This document shows positions 42,920-43,429 of a stretch of DNA of 43,429 nucleotides, piece by piece; the stretch's first letter is position 1, and each line of letters starts with the position of its first letter. The position numbers and the translations under genes were made by a program. The notes below the pieces were generated by a model. That model did no database searches and was not told the origin of the DNA. It worked only from the letters and a program-made list of their open reading frames with translations. Origin of the DNA: Streptococcus cristatus (GTDB lineage: Bacteria > Bacillota > Bacilli > Lactobacillales > Streptococcaceae). The DNA lies in NCBI RefSeq assembly GCF_003943465.1, contig NZ_RJPR01000009.1, positions 1 to 43,429 on the forward strand, read 5' to 3'.

Positions 42920-43249
42920 TTAGTTATTTTCCTTTCTAGCATTTTTCTTGTAAAGAACGTCTAGTTGCTCCTCATAATCCCAACGAAGTTTTGAGCGCTC
43001 CTCACTGATATCATTGATTTGCTCAAGAACCTCTTTTCGAAACAACTCTGCATTAGTATCCATTTGAAAAATATCGGTATACACCTCTACAGGCAGATCT
43101 CCGTCCGCTATTCGGTATATTTCATCTTTTAATTGCTCTGTCGTATGAAGGACATAAGACAAATTATATTCTAAATATTCCTCTTTTTTCTTTAATTCCC
43201 TCATCTTTTTATCAAACTGTTCATCCAGTCTATAAATTTCTGCATTCAT
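42920..43249 (-). CDS. DUF3958-like type VII secretion helper (Lap2-type)
   Basis: A helical, charged protein (109 aa) with coiled-coil character over nearly its whole length (EIYRLDEQFDKKMRELKKKEEYLEYNL.. EVLEQINDISEERSKLRWDYEEQL). It resembles DUF3958 proteins, which in streptococcal type VII secretion loci are encoded between the Lap1-type protein and an LXG toxin and help export that toxin. It follows the Lap1-like gene by about 15 bases. The ATG at 43249 has AGGTGATACAG upstream; a GTG at 43258 is less likely. The toxin gene expected directly downstream is not there. Confidence 0.7.
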   Translation of the reverse strand: MNAEIYRLDEQFDKKMRELKKKEEYLEYNLSYVLHTTEQLKDEIYRIADGDLPVEVYTDIFQMDTNAELFRKEVLEQINDISEERSKLRWDYEEQLDVLYKKNARKENN

Positions 43250-43264
43250 CTGTATCACCTATAA

Positions 43265-43429
43265 CTAACCTTTGATTGGACTTGTTAATTCTGGTTTTGG
43301 CATTTGCGATAGATAGTCTTTAGCTGCATTTGCAGCTTGACCTTCTAGCCCATCCGTGATATTCGTGTTATAAGTTTTTTTAGCATAATCTTGCAGTTCT
43401 TGTGCTTTGGTATTTAACGTTTTTTGAAG
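43265..43429 (-). CDS. C-terminal end of a Lap1/TIGR04197-type WXG100-like protein
   Basis: The last 55 codons of a gene that runs off the right edge. The reading ends AANAAKDYLSQMPKPELTSPIKG and before that has QELQDYAKKTYNTNITDGLEG. The helical, Gln/Ala/Lys-rich sequence and the position just before a DUF3958 gene fit the small DUF3130/TIGR04197 type VII secretion partners (Lap1) of LXG toxins. Only this part can be seen, so the call depends on context. Confidence 0.6.
   Translation of the reverse strand, partial: LQKTLNTKAQELQDYAKKTYNTNITDGLEGQAANAAKDYLSQMPKPELTSPIKG

Overview
The window is a chromosomal segment of an oral streptococcus, most likely of the mitis/sanguinis/anginosus groups. 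Evidence: a ComX-type competence sigma factor start at the left edge, the streptococcal order pnp-cysE-cysS-mrnC, the ctsR-clpC pair, a typical streptococcal ClpL, DUF4649/DUF6287 proteins, low-to-mid GC content, strong AAGGAGG ribosome sites and many TTGACA-17-TATAAT promoters. No rRNA, tRNA, CRISPR array, prophage or replication origin was seen.

Layout. 1-4.8 kb: 5' end of comX, rpoE (delta subunit), an aromatic-acid-exporter-family membrane protein, a KimA-type potassium importer and a DUF6892-like protein. 4.8-10.9 kb: a leftward housekeeping block (pnp, cysE, a nucleoside phosphorylase, a RibD/DHFR-fold reductase, cysS, mrnC). 11.3-17.1 kb: pepF, a small membrane protein, an aquaporin with an unusual selectivity filter, DUF4649-trxA, and hslO-dusB. 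17.2-22.6 kb: a lipoprotein with a WalR/VicR-like operator, a structured repeat element, an NAD-salvage operon (nadR, pnuC broken by one amber codon, a Nudix/winged-helix protein), an ECF S component with a DUF4430 lipoprotein, and a GNAT enzyme. 22.6-29.9 kb: ctsR-clpC with a clear CtsR operator, a small membrane protein with a cre site, an AraC regulator, and clpL with a long structured leader. 30-35.4 kb: a tight five-gene operon (UroD-fold zinc methyltransferase homologue plus a complete amino-acid-type ABC importer), followed in the chromosome by a separately controlled luciferase-like flavin monooxygenase. 35.5-42.3 kb: glmS, yjdF with a probable riboswitch, rpsO, an aldo/keto reductase, and yhiN-DUF1697-Nudix. 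42.3-43.4 kb: a decayed accessory segment with a TipAS-domain fragment, an IS5/IS1381-like transposase remnant, and the two small helper genes of a type VII secretion LXG module whose toxin gene is missing.

How genes work together. ClpC/CtsR, ClpL, HslO, thioredoxin and PepF form a protein quality-control theme. NadR, PnuC and the Nudix protein belong to nicotinamide riboside salvage, probably disabled here at the transport step. The best candidate for an undescribed system is the methyltransferase-plus-ABC operon and its neighbouring monooxygenase. It resembles pathways for methylated or S-substituted amino acids, but no corrinoid partner is visible. Regulatory DNA is also rich: a hairpin between the glmS Shine-Dalgarno and AUG, tandem NagR-like sites, competing hairpins in the rpsO leader, and matching TGTAAA palindromes at two Clp-associated promoters.
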